NCBI GenBank assembly: GCA_006503475.1
Contig: RSEH01000112.1
Coordinates: 1-64,000 of the forward strand
Direction of reading: 5' to 3'
Length of the DNA: 64,000 nucleotides
Source: Stentor roeselii
Taxonomy: Eukaryota; Ciliophora; Heterotrichea; Heterotrichida; Stentoridae
In this document: piece by piece, positions 20,701-29,377 of the stretch
Numbering within the stretch: the first letter of the stretch is position 1
Layout: each line of letters begins with the position of its first letter
Program-made: the position numbers and the translations under genes
The notes under the pieces: model-generated
Told to the model about the DNA's origin: nothing
Database searches by the model: none
What the model saw: only the letters and a program-made list of their open reading frames with translations

Positions 20701-23027
20701 TGAAGGAAGAAGAACTTGTTGTAACTTCTGGGCTGAGGAAAAGTATTAAAGAGTCGATTGACTTGAATAAGAATAGTTTTATTGATGCTGAAGAAGTTTC
20801 ACTGTTTTTTGACTCTTGGGGTATTTCAGAAGAAAGAGAAATGATTATTAATCGAGGAGTATCTTATGATCGAAGAGAAGTTATTGATAAACTTGGGTAT
20901 TCACTTATTTTCTTAGTTGAACAAGCACTTCCTGATGCTGTTACTGGAGTTTCTAGCTTTAAACGTGGGGAATCTTTTGAAATTCAATTTGAAGGGTTGA
21001 AGAATTCGAAAAGGTTCTGCGCGGATCGGACGGTTTACTTCGGCAAGGAGAACCCTCAATTCAAAAACGACATAGAGTTCAACTCAGCAGATACTCGTGT
21101 AAGCATAAGCCACTTCCAAATCCACTCCAAGAAAACAGGTTACTTCCTAGTAGACAACTCGAACTCAAACGTGATGAAGCTCCAGATCTTCGAAATTCCT
21201 GTCACGCTTTTCGAAGACTGCCTGATTTTCATCGGAGAGCACCAGATTCGTGTAAAAACTTTGACAGTTCCTTTAATTCAAGACGACGACGTCTTAAAAC
21301 TAAACTTCAGAGGTCGTTCATCTCAAATAGACCCGATTCCAGTCATAGAACTTGAATTTCTCTCAGAGTCTCTCTACGGCCTCAAGTTTAACAACTCCGG
21401 CAAAAAAGTCCTGACAATTGGAAGTTCCAGTTCAAGTGACCTGGTCATTTACGGCGCAAGTCCTTGTCACGCGATAATCGAACTGCGAAAGGCAGGTTGG
21501 TGCATAAAAGACAATCACACTGTTTCAGGTACTTACATTTCAATAAACTCCTTTTACAACATTTCTTATAAAAAACCTTCTCCAGCTCTTCAGATAGTTC
21601 ATGGAATGCGTTTTGAAGTAGCAGGTCTTTCATTCAGACTTCTTCAAAAATCCTCATCAAAATTAATAGTAGATGTAAACGACTTCCAACAATTCCGCTT
21701 TGAGAAGTTCAGTGATCATTACTCAATCGTGAGGCATTTAAGTAAAAGTGTCCTTGGAGAGAAGTACATTGTAAGGCACCTTCAATCGAAGCAGTACTTT
21801 ATCGCGAAGATGGTGAGTTTAGAGCAAATCACAGAAGACGCGATAACTGAAATGCAGATACTGAAGCAACTCGACCATCCGAACACAGTTCGCGTTGTTG
21901 ACACGATCGCGGACTACAACAACAAACTTTACATCATCAGCGAGATGTGCACTGGACCTGAACTCATGGAAAGGATCATGTCTAAAGGAAGCCATTCAGA
22001 AGAAAACGCCTGCAGGTATATTCGGCAGGTCTTGCAAGGACTGGCTTATCTTCACAGCAACGGCGTTCTTTGCAGGGACCTGCGGCCTGAAAACCTGCAG
22101 TTCGCTGACGGCTCTGAAGACTCTCTGCTGAAAATATGTGAATTCGCTAATGCCATTGAAACGAAAGGATTCGTTGATAAAATCGTCGCAAGTAGTCATT
22201 ACCTGGCACCTGAAGTATTTAGTAATGTTTATACAAGTGCCTCAGATATTTGGGCTTGTGGGGTCTTGCTTTATACTCTTCTTGTTGGAGTACCGCCTTT
22301 CACTGGGAAAACTGATGCTGATGTCAGGAAAAAGGCAATGAAAGGAAATCCTGGGTATAAAGAAAAAGCTTGGGCAAGGGTCTCTAATCATGCGAAAAGA
22401 GTTGTTAGACTTTTACTTACTTTTGATTATTTGAAAAGACCTACGGCTGAAGAGGTTTTAAATGATCCTTGGGTCAAGCAGTCTTTGAAGTTTTTAGATA
22501 TTTCGAAACCGATGATTGCGAGAACTTTCAAGAATTTTAAACATTTTTATTCATCGAATAAATTGCAACATTCGATTTATATGTTTATTGCAGAGAATCT
22601 CAATAATAATGAAATTAAAAAACAGGCTGCTGACTTGTTTACTCATCTTGATTTGAATGGAGATGGAAAGGTTAGTGTGCAAGAACTTGTTGCGGGAATG
22701 GCTGATATGGGGATTTTAATGAGTGAGCAGGAAATTCAGATGATTATTCAGGAAGTGGATGGGAATGGAAATGGATGGGTGGATTTTTCTGAGTTTTTAA
22801 CTGTCTTCACAACACGACAAAACATCTCCACAAAAGAAAACCTCGAAAAAGCGTTCTCCCTCTTCGACGCAGACGGTAGCGGCGAAATCAGTACCTCAGA
22901 GCTAAAGCGTATATTAGGCCAAAGCGAGAACGAGTGGTCTCAAATAATAAAAGAAATCGACGAAAACAAAGACGGCAAGATCGACTTAAAAGAATTCAAA
23001 AACCTTCTCCTAAGAGTAGGCTCATAA
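17766..23027 (+). CDS. adenylate kinase repeats-FHA-FHA-pseudokinase-EF-hand fusion
   Basis: 1753 residues in one uninterrupted frame. (1) Residues 10-190: an intact adenylate/UMP-CMP kinase with P-loop GGPGTGKGTQ (16-25), DGFPR (92-96) and lid SGRADDNEE. (2) 195-345: a second unit with AGAKSSGKST (198-207) and DGFP, but no normal lid. (3) 513-720: a third with GASLTGKTT (520-528) and DGLP (588-591). A more eroded unit may lie at 728-900. (4) An EF-hand-like loop DLNKNSFIDAEE (999-1010). (5) Two FHA domains at about 1070-1165 and 1197-1295, each with the SxxH motif. (6) A kinase-fold domain (1320-1575) that keeps K1348 and APE but has CRD for HRD, R1440 for the DLK lysine, EFA for DFG and no glycine loop, so it is probably a pseudokinase. 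(7) Four canonical EF loops: DLNGDGKVSVQE, DGNGNGWVDFSE, DADGSGEISTSE and DENKDGKIDLKE. I infer a calcium-responsive nucleotide kinase. The start is in a TATAAATG context. Confidence 0.9.
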   Translation: MEQLHDNSPRVIFVTGGPGTGKGTQCPKLVEEFGYKHVSIGDLMRAEIKSGSEEGKNIVSIVQSGGLVPKELTVSLLQKSLSSISAHTVLVDGFPRSVDQALYLEQIGVRVKFLLHFDTDKEDVLLNRLIERGKISGRADDNEETIVKRFKVYKSESLPVLQLYEPFGVVRKVNCMGTVNEVFFRTLCALRPETFFIAGAKSSGKSTLAEALGRRYYFFVLDLQRVIKKTDGSDEAITRKLVQTLQGFKHESRVLVDGFPMNENQARLFSGMLGLPNKVLFLECPPDVCQERQLALGKKTPGYISSNDLSKQYAESVKTYSALSQYYSSTLSSHFKKINSRNVEQVFKEASSFVEPEVLLVRGNIRPCFLIYFKEKGFKLVNVVHLIELWRNARGQSVSENQSNLSDDLETIDVIRDLVFSGNATEKFLIYNFALGNPELIEMFERRVCKISKVFQLYSGKEVSLDRVNCYFASRPNFFTINSEKISYKRKLLPEDKKIIEDSIRSQSPADQSQFIFLLGASLTGKTTISKHLQRLGMRIMDFSSFIEETKARLSTEEEPKEDLSFSEIIESLQEEAKKNPFQKIIFDGLPPSEVLFAKDPLWPLPESDEKAEEELPFDEDPSIQSRVSSTALRMKILMEKLQVLSVIHLKVPYQVLEKRARKKFEVPEEEDLNNEQKSQIFESWMISQRLYSKPVPSRFFIPQVLSFNTEKVSIPQISAKLQNVFKRKCVLVESNYPSGFDAVKKMALKHLIPCIDFSLLSAGDPSLSKQDLLKSRALSLPPNSRYVILCNFPFKLQEFQSILEDFTSLEDWMGHLHKFYIFSSKEVNSETFQIDPSPRSGDSHVVMWNNSELSSQYKVFSMFKGEPCKFSAYSIDYNNYSQVVEQLVETIDDEGRLLMNFVMDESSARGFQSYFYDEMLSFCGDFKEHLFLDLSSLDTKKKIQNALKNPLSKEFHDRYLKAYTVPFCLFFEHFTKVLKEEELVVTSGLRKSIKESIDLNKNSFIDAEEVSLFFDSWGISEEREMIINRGVSYDRREVIDKLGYSLIFLVEQALPDAVTGVSSFKRGESFEIQFEGLKNSKRFCADRTVYFGKENPQFKNDIEFNSADTRVSISHFQIHSKKTGYFLVDNSNSNVMKLQIFEIPVTLFEDCLIFIGEHQIRVKTLTVPLIQDDDVLKLNFRGRSSQIDPIPVIELEFLSESLYGLKFNNSGKKVLTIGSSSSSDLVIYGASPCHAIIELRKAGWCIKDNHTVSGTYISINSFYNISYKKPSPALQIVHGMRFEVAGLSFRLLQKSSSKLIVDVNDFQQFRFEKFSDHYSIVRHLSKSVLGEKYIVRHLQSKQYFIAKMVSLEQITEDAITEMQILKQLDHPNTVRVVDTIADYNNKLYIISEMCTGPELMERIMSKGSHSEENACRYIRQVLQGLAYLHSNGVLCRDLRPENLQFADGSEDSLLKICEFANAIETKGFVDKIVASSHYLAPEVFSNVYTSASDIWACGVLLYTLLVGVPPFTGKTDADVRKKAMKGNPGYKEKAWARVSNHAKRVVRLLLTFDYLKRPTAEEVLNDPWVKQSLKFLDISKPMIARTFKNFKHFYSSNKLQHSIYMFIAENLNNNEIKKQAADLFTHLDLNGDGKVSVQELVAGMADMGILMSEQEIQMIIQEVDGNGNGWVDFSEFLTVFTTRQNISTKENLEKAFSLFDADGSGEISTSELKRILGQSENEWSQIIKEIDENKDGKIDLKEFKNLLLRVGS

Positions 23028-23048
23028 GCATAAATAATCTAAAATCGA

Positions 23049-24053
23049 TTATCTAGAGACAACACTTTCAAAAGAGACCATCGACTTCGTAGGTCTTAAA
23101 AAACTGTTCTGAACTTTAATACTCGAAATAATTTGAAGGTTGACATAAACCCAAACCGCTTCCCAGTCCTGCTCAGTCAAATTGCAAAAAGGCCCAAAGA
23201 GATTTTTCGTCATTTTTAAAGAAATATTTCCAAGATTTTCAAGTTTTTCTCGCATTTCAAATACTTTTCTTTTGTCTAGTCCACTTTCGATCTCTGTTAA
23301 ATATACTGAACCTTTACGGCATAGAAGACGCTCGTGAGATTTGCAGAAACCGAGATGGTTTGCTTCGAATCCGCATTGAGATTTCTTGCATAAAGTTCTT
23401 CGGTTGAACCAGATTGATTTGAAGTTTTGCTCGTTTAGAGATGAAGATTTACAGGTTTTCATTAGGAAGGTTTTTACTGTCTTTTCTCCGCAGGGAATAC
23501 TCAAGTAATTAAGCATCCTCGTAAATTCGAAAAATCCAATCGACTTCCCCTTCGAAAATTTATTCCAAGCAGTTTGAAAATCTGGAAAAGCCTCTTGAAG
23601 TTTCAAACTCAAATTGAATTTATAGCTACTAAAAGGTGACATTTCCCTAAAATCAGCAGTTCTCGAAGGACGAACAGGTTCAACAGGCGCTTTAGGTATA
23701 AAAAGCGGTTCATCCTCAACATCCCAGTTAGTTTCAGGCATGAGTAAAAAGCTGATAAGCGTGTTTCTAGCAACGATGCAGTTATTTTTTCCTGAAAAAA
23801 CTTGAAAAATAACTTTTAGGTCCTGATGATTGAAACCGATTCTGAGAAAACTGAGAAAAGTTGAAAAGTCTTTCAAGGTTATTGGGTCTGGAAGCATTTG
23901 CTGAAGTTGTGACTCGAGGTTTGAAGGAGAGTAGATGTCTTCTAAGCAGCATCTGAGTTTTAACCAAAATTTGTCGCCGTAGTGACGGAGACAGAATCGG
24001 CCGATTACTTTTACTTTTTTACAAGATTGAATAGCGCAAAAAATTGATGACAT
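23049..24053 (-). CDS. protein with duplicated C-x4-C-x9-C-x2-H zinc motif
   Basis: 334 residues. The same cysteine/histidine spacing occurs twice: near the N-terminus (CAIQSC...FCLRH, residues 6-24) and around 229-247 (CKKSQC...FCKSH), both C-x4-C-x9-C-x2-H. This recalls the WRKY19-type small zinc motif. Between them are helical pairs resembling degenerate EF-hands (ITLKDFSTFLSFLRIGF, KGKSIGFFEFTRMLNYL). Function is unknown; a zinc-stabilised calcium-binding-fold protein is one reading. It converges on the fusion gene with 21 nt between stops. Confidence 0.65.
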   Translation of the reverse strand: MSSIFCAIQSCKKVKVIGRFCLRHYGDKFWLKLRCCLEDIYSPSNLESQLQQMLPDPITLKDFSTFLSFLRIGFNHQDLKVIFQVFSGKNNCIVARNTLISFLLMPETNWDVEDEPLFIPKAPVEPVRPSRTADFREMSPFSSYKFNLSLKLQEAFPDFQTAWNKFSKGKSIGFFEFTRMLNYLSIPCGEKTVKTFLMKTCKSSSLNEQNFKSIWFNRRTLCKKSQCGFEANHLGFCKSHERLLCRKGSVYLTEIESGLDKRKVFEMREKLENLGNISLKMTKNLFGPFCNLTEQDWEAVWVYVNLQIISSIKVQNSFLRPTKSMVSFESVVSR

Positions 24054-24362
24054 TTATTGGGAAATGATTGAATTATAATTGGAATAAATGATAGAGAATT
24101 ATTAATTTCAGAAAACTTTACTATACTTGCTGAATAAGTGAAGTGAAATGATATGAAAGAGAATTAATTATTTAAGATATTGTTAATAAAGGCTAATCTA
24201 TTATGATTGATGACTAATATTAGTTGCTCTTGATTAAAAGTATTAAATCTTTACCTATTGGTTATACGATATTTAGCATCTTCTGATGATTTCATCACTT
24301 CTAAAAAACCATAATTTTCTCATAATCCTTAAAAATCCCTTACCAATAATTTAATTAACTAC
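24054..24362. other. short intergenic region, nothing recognised
   Basis: 309 nt of AT-rich DNA between two head-to-tail minus-strand genes. No frame or RNA gene is seen. The side next to 24053 should hold the leader of that gene. Confidence 0.5.
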
Positions 24363-25676
24363 TTAACTTTTAGTAAACAGCTCTTGATAGAGTTTATCTA
24401 ATTTCGATTTTTTCTCATGTCTCTTTTTCGACTTGCTTTTTTCTTCAAATTTCAAACTTTCCTTTTCACAACCTGAGCTATTTTTCATTTTCTTCACTTT
24501 ATCCTTAATACAAGCTTCCATTATTTTCGACTTAGGAGTGTTTTTCTGAGCCACTGCAAAACTTTCCTTTTTTCCACCAGCCGGGGACAAAGATCGATTC
24601 GTTTTCGGAGTTTTAATCGACGAGTCACTACTTTTCGGAGTTTTTTCAGCATCAATCGAATCCTTCGACTTACTTTTCGATTTTTTACGAAAACTTGATT
24701 CTCTACTTTTTTTTTTATTTTCACTTTCAAGAGTTGGAAATTTCGGCGAATCTTTAAATTCAAAATCTTTCGTCGTTAAAAACTTTTCAGGCGAAAACTG
24801 ATTTTCTTTAACATTCCCATTTTTTTGTATCGTTTCAGACAACTTCTGTAACCGGGCATTGAAATTTTTAGTGATTCTTGATTCAGACTCAGCGAAAACC
24901 TGTTGATTATTCTCCAGTTTTTTCACATCTTCCGCGACAGCCATTAAAAAATTTTCCAAATCTTTTACAGAATTTTCGATTTTTTCAATTTTATCTAAAA
25001 AAAACTCATTTTTTTCTTTTGTTTTTTGGATTCTGTCTTCTGGTATCTGAAAATCCTGAAATTTTTGGATTTTTTTCGAAATTTCAAGAAAAGATTCAGA
25101 TAAATTGTTTATTTTTAAGTCGAGGTTAGATTCAAGGGTTCTGTTTATTTTTTTCACTTTAAGTTCGAGGTCTTCATTGGTTTTAATCAGGAAGGCTTCA
25201 AGTTTAGAGTCTTGTGTTTTTAATGCTGAGGCGAGTTTTAATGAAAAGTCTTCATTTTGTTCATTTTTTCCTCTTGGCAAGTCGATTTTGTCTTCTAAGA
25301 CCTTGACCCGCCTCTCTGCTGACTGAAGAGAAGCAGCGAGATGAGAAGTTTTCGACTCAACCAGGAGATCAAGAGAGTTTTTAAAGGTTGATAAGTCTTC
25401 TTCTTGCTTTTCAGAGTAAGTTTGTTGTAGCTTTACAAGTTTTGTGAGTTGAGATAGTTTTTCATCTGAGGTCTGGAACTGGAACTGCAGATTTTCCAGT
25501 CTTTCAGTGAAGGTCTGGGTCAGCAACACGGATTGAGTCACTTTTTCCAGTTGAACTTCGAGGTAAGTGATGTAGGCTTGCTTATCTGTCATCATTTTAG
25601 ACAAATCGGACTTTTCATGTGTTTCAAGAGTTTTCTTTTCCTTGTATTTTTCCCAGTACTTGCTTGTTGTGGACAT
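24363..25676 (-). CDS. coiled-coil protein with basic Ser/Lys-rich tail
   Basis: 437 residues. Residues 25-275 form an extended coiled coil (QAYITYLEVQLEKVTQSVLL, ERRVKVLEDKIDL, FFLDKIEKIENSVKDLENFL). From about 300 the tail is K/S-rich and disordered (KSKSKDSIDAEKTPKSSDSS), with many SP/TP-like sites. There is no catalytic or zinc motif. It may be a cytoskeletal or nuclear scaffold, but I do not recognise a family. Confidence 0.7.
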   Translation of the reverse strand: MSTTSKYWEKYKEKKTLETHEKSDLSKMMTDKQAYITYLEVQLEKVTQSVLLTQTFTERLENLQFQFQTSDEKLSQLTKLVKLQQTYSEKQEEDLSTFKNSLDLLVESKTSHLAASLQSAERRVKVLEDKIDLPRGKNEQNEDFSLKLASALKTQDSKLEAFLIKTNEDLELKVKKINRTLESNLDLKINNLSESFLEISKKIQKFQDFQIPEDRIQKTKEKNEFFLDKIEKIENSVKDLENFLMAVAEDVKKLENNQQVFAESESRITKNFNARLQKLSETIQKNGNVKENQFSPEKFLTTKDFEFKDSPKFPTLESENKKKSRESSFRKKSKSKSKDSIDAEKTPKSSDSSIKTPKTNRSLSPAGGKKESFAVAQKNTPKSKIMEACIKDKVKKMKNSSGCEKESLKFEEKSKSKKRHEKKSKLDKLYQELFTKS

Positions 25677-25854
25677 TTAAAATATGAAAATTTTTAGAAA
25701 TATAAATTTTCTGGATTTTCGAAAGTTTTCGGGATTTTAGAAGGTGTTTAAAGAAAAATCTTGAAAATAAGTTTTTTTTAGAGTTTTTTGAGTGGATTGA
25801 CTTTTAGGATGTTTATCTGAGGAGCTTTTCAGGGTAAAATAATTGTAGAGAAAA

Positions 25855-27672
25855 ATGAAAGACTACCAACCTATTATTAATGATAGTGTTCGTGATGGAC
25901 CTGTTGAGCATCGTAAGTGTACAGATTTATTTTGTTGTCTTGTTTTCACTGCTTTTGTCATCGCTTTCTTCACTGTTGGAATTGTCGGGTTTACGAAGGG
26001 AGATCCAGAATTATTGATCTACCCTTTTGATTCTTCCGGACATCAATGTGGAAGACCGAATAGAGACACTCATGACTATCAATACGTTTATTATGCAGCT
26101 GCGAATAAACAAGACGATGTTTCCGACTATAAAAAATACCGAATATGTCTCAAACATTGTCCAAAAGGAAATGGCGAAAGTCTTGAATACCACAACAACG
26201 ACTACGTAGCATACATCGAAAAAGAAAAAAAATTTGCTATTAAAGCCGGAGACGAAATAGTCTTTTCAAAGCCATATGACAGTGATTCTCTTTGGAAACG
26301 CTTTTGCATTCCAGATCACGGCGAAGACTACTTCGACGACGTTCTCGACGACGTTTATGAAATCGGAGCCCAGTCATGGATTTCAGACATCTACAGAAGT
26401 TGGTCAGCGATGTTTATAGTCTTAGGTCTTTCAATCGGTTTTTCAATAATCTACCTGATTCTTTTAAGGTACTGTGCAGGGGTGGTAGTCTGGGCAACAA
26501 TAATAGCAACTTTCGTGATAATGATTCTTTTCGGAGTCTACATCGAAAAAGTAGCCCACGAGAAGTACTCTTCACATAAAGATAGAAAAACACGACACGG
26601 TCTTGAAACTTTCGCGATTATCATCTTTGTATGCATCGCGATTTTTTTCCTGATAGTTTTATTCATGTTTCGAAGAATCCGACTTGCCGTAGCAGTTTTA
26701 AAGTCAGGTTCGATTTTCTTAAAAGACGTTCCAAGTATTCTATTCGTCCCAATCGTGATTTTTTTACTTTCTTTCGCATTTTACACTTACTGGATAACAG
26801 CTCTTATTTACATTTACTCTTCAGGACATATCAAAGATCATGACTCAGCAGTTTCGAAGATGGACTGGGATAAGTCAACTCGTCATTCGCTTTACTTCGA
26901 GGTGTTAGGAGTGGTTTGGATAAATTCGATAAAAATTGCTTTTACTCAGTTTATCATCGCGTGTACTGTGGGGATCTGGTACTTTTCAAGGGAAAAAGCT
27001 GGGTATAAAGCGATTTTGACTTCTACGTTTTACTCTGTTCGGTATCATCTTGGATCACTCGCCTTCGGCTCGCTTTTGTTAAGTGTCATCAGGTGGATCA
27101 AGTTCGCTCTTTGGTATCTGAAGGAAAAGGTCTTTAAAGAAGCGTATGAAGGGAACTGTCTTGTTAGGATGGGCTGCAAGTGTGTTGGGTGTTATGTTGA
27201 TTGCTTTGAAAGGTTTGTGAAGTTTATTGATAAACATGCTTATATTCAAATAGCACTTACAGGGGAAAGCTTTTGTGAAGCTGCGAAAAATGCTTTTTCT
27301 ATGATTGTTGAAAATTCTGCTAGGTTTGCTGCACTTGGAGCTCTTGGAGATATTTTTAGTGTACTTGGAAAGATTTTTATTACTTTTTTCACGACTTATG
27401 TGGGGTTTTTAATTGTTACTCATGTTGAACATTATAAGGAAAAGTTACAGTCGCCTATTGCTCCTACTTGTGTATTTGCGCTTATTTCTTATACGGTTGC
27501 AGGAGTTTTTATGAGTGTCTTTGAAATGACTTGTGATACTATTATTCAGGCATTTTTGATTGATGAACATCTGCATAAGGGTCCTGCTGTTTTTGCACCT
27601 GAACCGCTGAAGGAGTTTATGAAGGAACATAAGGATCAGGAACATAAATCTTACTGTTGTGGATGCCTTTAA
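25855..27672 (+). CDS. choline transporter-like protein (SLC44/CTL)
   Basis: 605 residues with the CTL layout: an N-terminal RKCTDLFCCLVF line entering TM1, then the conserved GDPELLIYPFDSSGHQCG, a large Cys-containing extracellular loop, and about nine more membrane spans. The C-terminal region has the family line YVDCFERFVKFIDKHAYIQIAL, with AYIQIALTGESFCEAAKNAF. SLC44 proteins carry choline and related amines across plasma or organelle membranes. Length and topology are normal. No intron is evident. The start is the first ATG, 178 nt from a divergent neighbour. Confidence 0.9.
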   Translation: MKDYQPIINDSVRDGPVEHRKCTDLFCCLVFTAFVIAFFTVGIVGFTKGDPELLIYPFDSSGHQCGRPNRDTHDYQYVYYAAANKQDDVSDYKKYRICLKHCPKGNGESLEYHNNDYVAYIEKEKKFAIKAGDEIVFSKPYDSDSLWKRFCIPDHGEDYFDDVLDDVYEIGAQSWISDIYRSWSAMFIVLGLSIGFSIIYLILLRYCAGVVVWATIIATFVIMILFGVYIEKVAHEKYSSHKDRKTRHGLETFAIIIFVCIAIFFLIVLFMFRRIRLAVAVLKSGSIFLKDVPSILFVPIVIFLLSFAFYTYWITALIYIYSSGHIKDHDSAVSKMDWDKSTRHSLYFEVLGVVWINSIKIAFTQFIIACTVGIWYFSREKAGYKAILTSTFYSVRYHLGSLAFGSLLLSVIRWIKFALWYLKEKVFKEAYEGNCLVRMGCKCVGCYVDCFERFVKFIDKHAYIQIALTGESFCEAAKNAFSMIVENSARFAALGALGDIFSVLGKIFITFFTTYVGFLIVTHVEHYKEKLQSPIAPTCVFALISYTVAGVFMSVFEMTCDTIIQAFLIDEHLHKGPAVFAPEPLKEFMKEHKDQEHKSYCCGCL

Positions 27673-28265
27673 TTTAAGGTTATTAGTGATAAATGGTTTA
27701 GTTTGAATATGTTTTTAAATTATTGGTCAAGTTTTTAGATTTTTTTTAATCTTTGGTGGTATAATAAGTAGAATTATTAAAGGAAAACAAAGTAGAATCA
27801 TTTTAAAGGTAAGTAAAAGGAATAATATTGTCGAAGTTTTAGTTGATATTTTTAGATACCTGCTGCTGTCTTATTTGAGGATTAATATTTTTGAATGCTT
27901 TATTCTGGATGTTTTTCCTAATATTTTTTATAGTATTAAAAATTTGTTCATGATTTGAACTTCAAATGTTTTATATCAAAGTAAATTAATTATTTAGAAG
28001 AAAAGTTTACAGTGTCTTCATCAAATCTTACCTCCAACTCTTTCATTATTACGACAAACAAGGAGTAGATATGCATCATGATCAACCTAAGGGGTTATGA
28101 ATAAAGTACATGACAAGAGCTTGAAAAATCTTGAATAAGAAATAAAGATGAAAAGCCCATTATCATAAAATTCAAATTTCAGATCTTTATTTACACAACA
28201 TTCAAATCTCTTTAATAAAGTCCTTCCTTTAAGATCTCGATCTAAATTATCTAACTTAATCTAAT
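27673..28265. other. gene-free AT-rich region
   Basis: 593 nt downstream of the CTL gene. I see no coding frame. The right end, from about 28157, belongs to the left copy of the segmental duplication described separately. Confidence 0.55.
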
Positions 28266-28673
28266 TTATTTAATTCTAAAAGCTTTTTGACCTATAAAGC
28301 AGGTATAAAGAATCATAAAGAAAAGAAATATGAATATTAAAGTGGCAATCAGATGCAGTGCTTTGTCATAGATTGAGTAGTTGTCTCCGCTGAATTTCAT
28401 TTCTAGTAATCTTAATAAATTTTGGATCAATCCACCAATTGACAAGGTTAAAAACACTATCCACTGCTGATAATTCGTATAGAGCATATAAGCAGCCAAA
28501 ATACTTAAGAATATCGAAAAAAAATGAAAGACGTATCGAAATTCATTATACTTTCTGTACAAGTAATATCCCAAACCTTGATGAAGATTGCTTGCTTCCA
28601 TAATTATAGCAATATGGGAATTCTAAACATATTTTATTAGTTGAATTCAATATTTTGGAGGCAAATCATATGA
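28157..28673. repeat. segmental duplication, left copy
   Basis: It matches 29271-29803 over its whole length, including non-coding flanks. Both copies share 3' flanks with TTCAAATCTCTTT and CTAAATTATCTAACTTAA. They also share a 5' flank with ATATTTTATTAGTTGAATTC. A run of about 50 identical bases lies inside the gene. Confidence 0.88.
28266..28601 (-). CDS. small three-span membrane protein, tandem copy 1
   Basis: 111 residues with three hydrophobic segments at about 24-44, 48-65 and 85-106. It is paralogous to the gene at 29378-29731. The N-terminus (QGLGYYLYRKYNE) and the central line RLLEMKFSGDNYSIYD are identical in the two copies, while the membrane segments differ widely. Conserved flanks show that the whole gene with its promoter and tail was copied. 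No family is recognised. The intact frames in both copies support real genes. Confidence 0.7.
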   Translation of the reverse strand: MEASNLHQGLGYYLYRKYNEFRYVFHFFSIFLSILAAYMLYTNYQQWIVFLTLSIGGLIQNLLRLLEMKFSGDNYSIYDKALHLIATLIFIFLFFMILYTCFIGQKAFRIK

Positions 28674-29377
28674 ATCTAATAATTAATACTATCACTACCT
28701 GGGCTCACAAATAACTAACTCCTACGCTAAACTTCAAAAAAGAATTTATTTACAAAGACTAACGAGTTTATTAAACTTCACTAAAGGAATCAATTCTTAA
28801 AATAAGATATTTTATAAGATTTATAAACAGTGACCTAGAATAATTTACACTATCATCAGAAAGGATTAGTAAGTTTATTGTGATCTTTGAAATCAATAGT
28901 TATTCTGAAAAAATATTCAATTTCAATGATTAATTGGAATTTACGAAAAGCAGGAACTTAAAAGTAATTTTATAATACTTCGACTTATTAAGATTTGTAA
29001 TTAGGAATCAATCTTTATAAAATATTTACAATCGGAAGAACTAATGAACTAATAATATATTAATTCTTTTATGATTGAGAAAGTACCATAAACAGTTAGG
29101 AATTTATTAATCAATCAAAACCTGAAATGTTGCTTTTAAATACTAATATATTAACCTATTTAAGCATATTCCTTCATTCAATTTGAATATAATATACAAT
29201 AAATTGAAAATATCTTTTTAGCTTAAATGCTTCAGATTACCTTTGAACTAATTTAAGATATATAGTTGAAATTCCATTATCATAACATTCAAATTTTAGA
29301 TCTTTATAGATAACATTCAAATCTCTTTTAATTTAATATCTTCCTTTGAAATCTCAATCTAAATTATCTAACTTAAC
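28602..29377. other. gene-free spacer between tandem duplicates
   Basis: 776 nt. The left ~70 nt and the right ~105 nt belong to the duplicated units. The middle is AT-rich, without a coding frame or recognised RNA. Confidence 0.55.

Noticed and set aside
17766-23027. Assembly chimera of several genes
   Set aside because: A single frame over 5.2 kb with no stop and ordered domains makes accidental joining unlikely, though RNA support is still needed.
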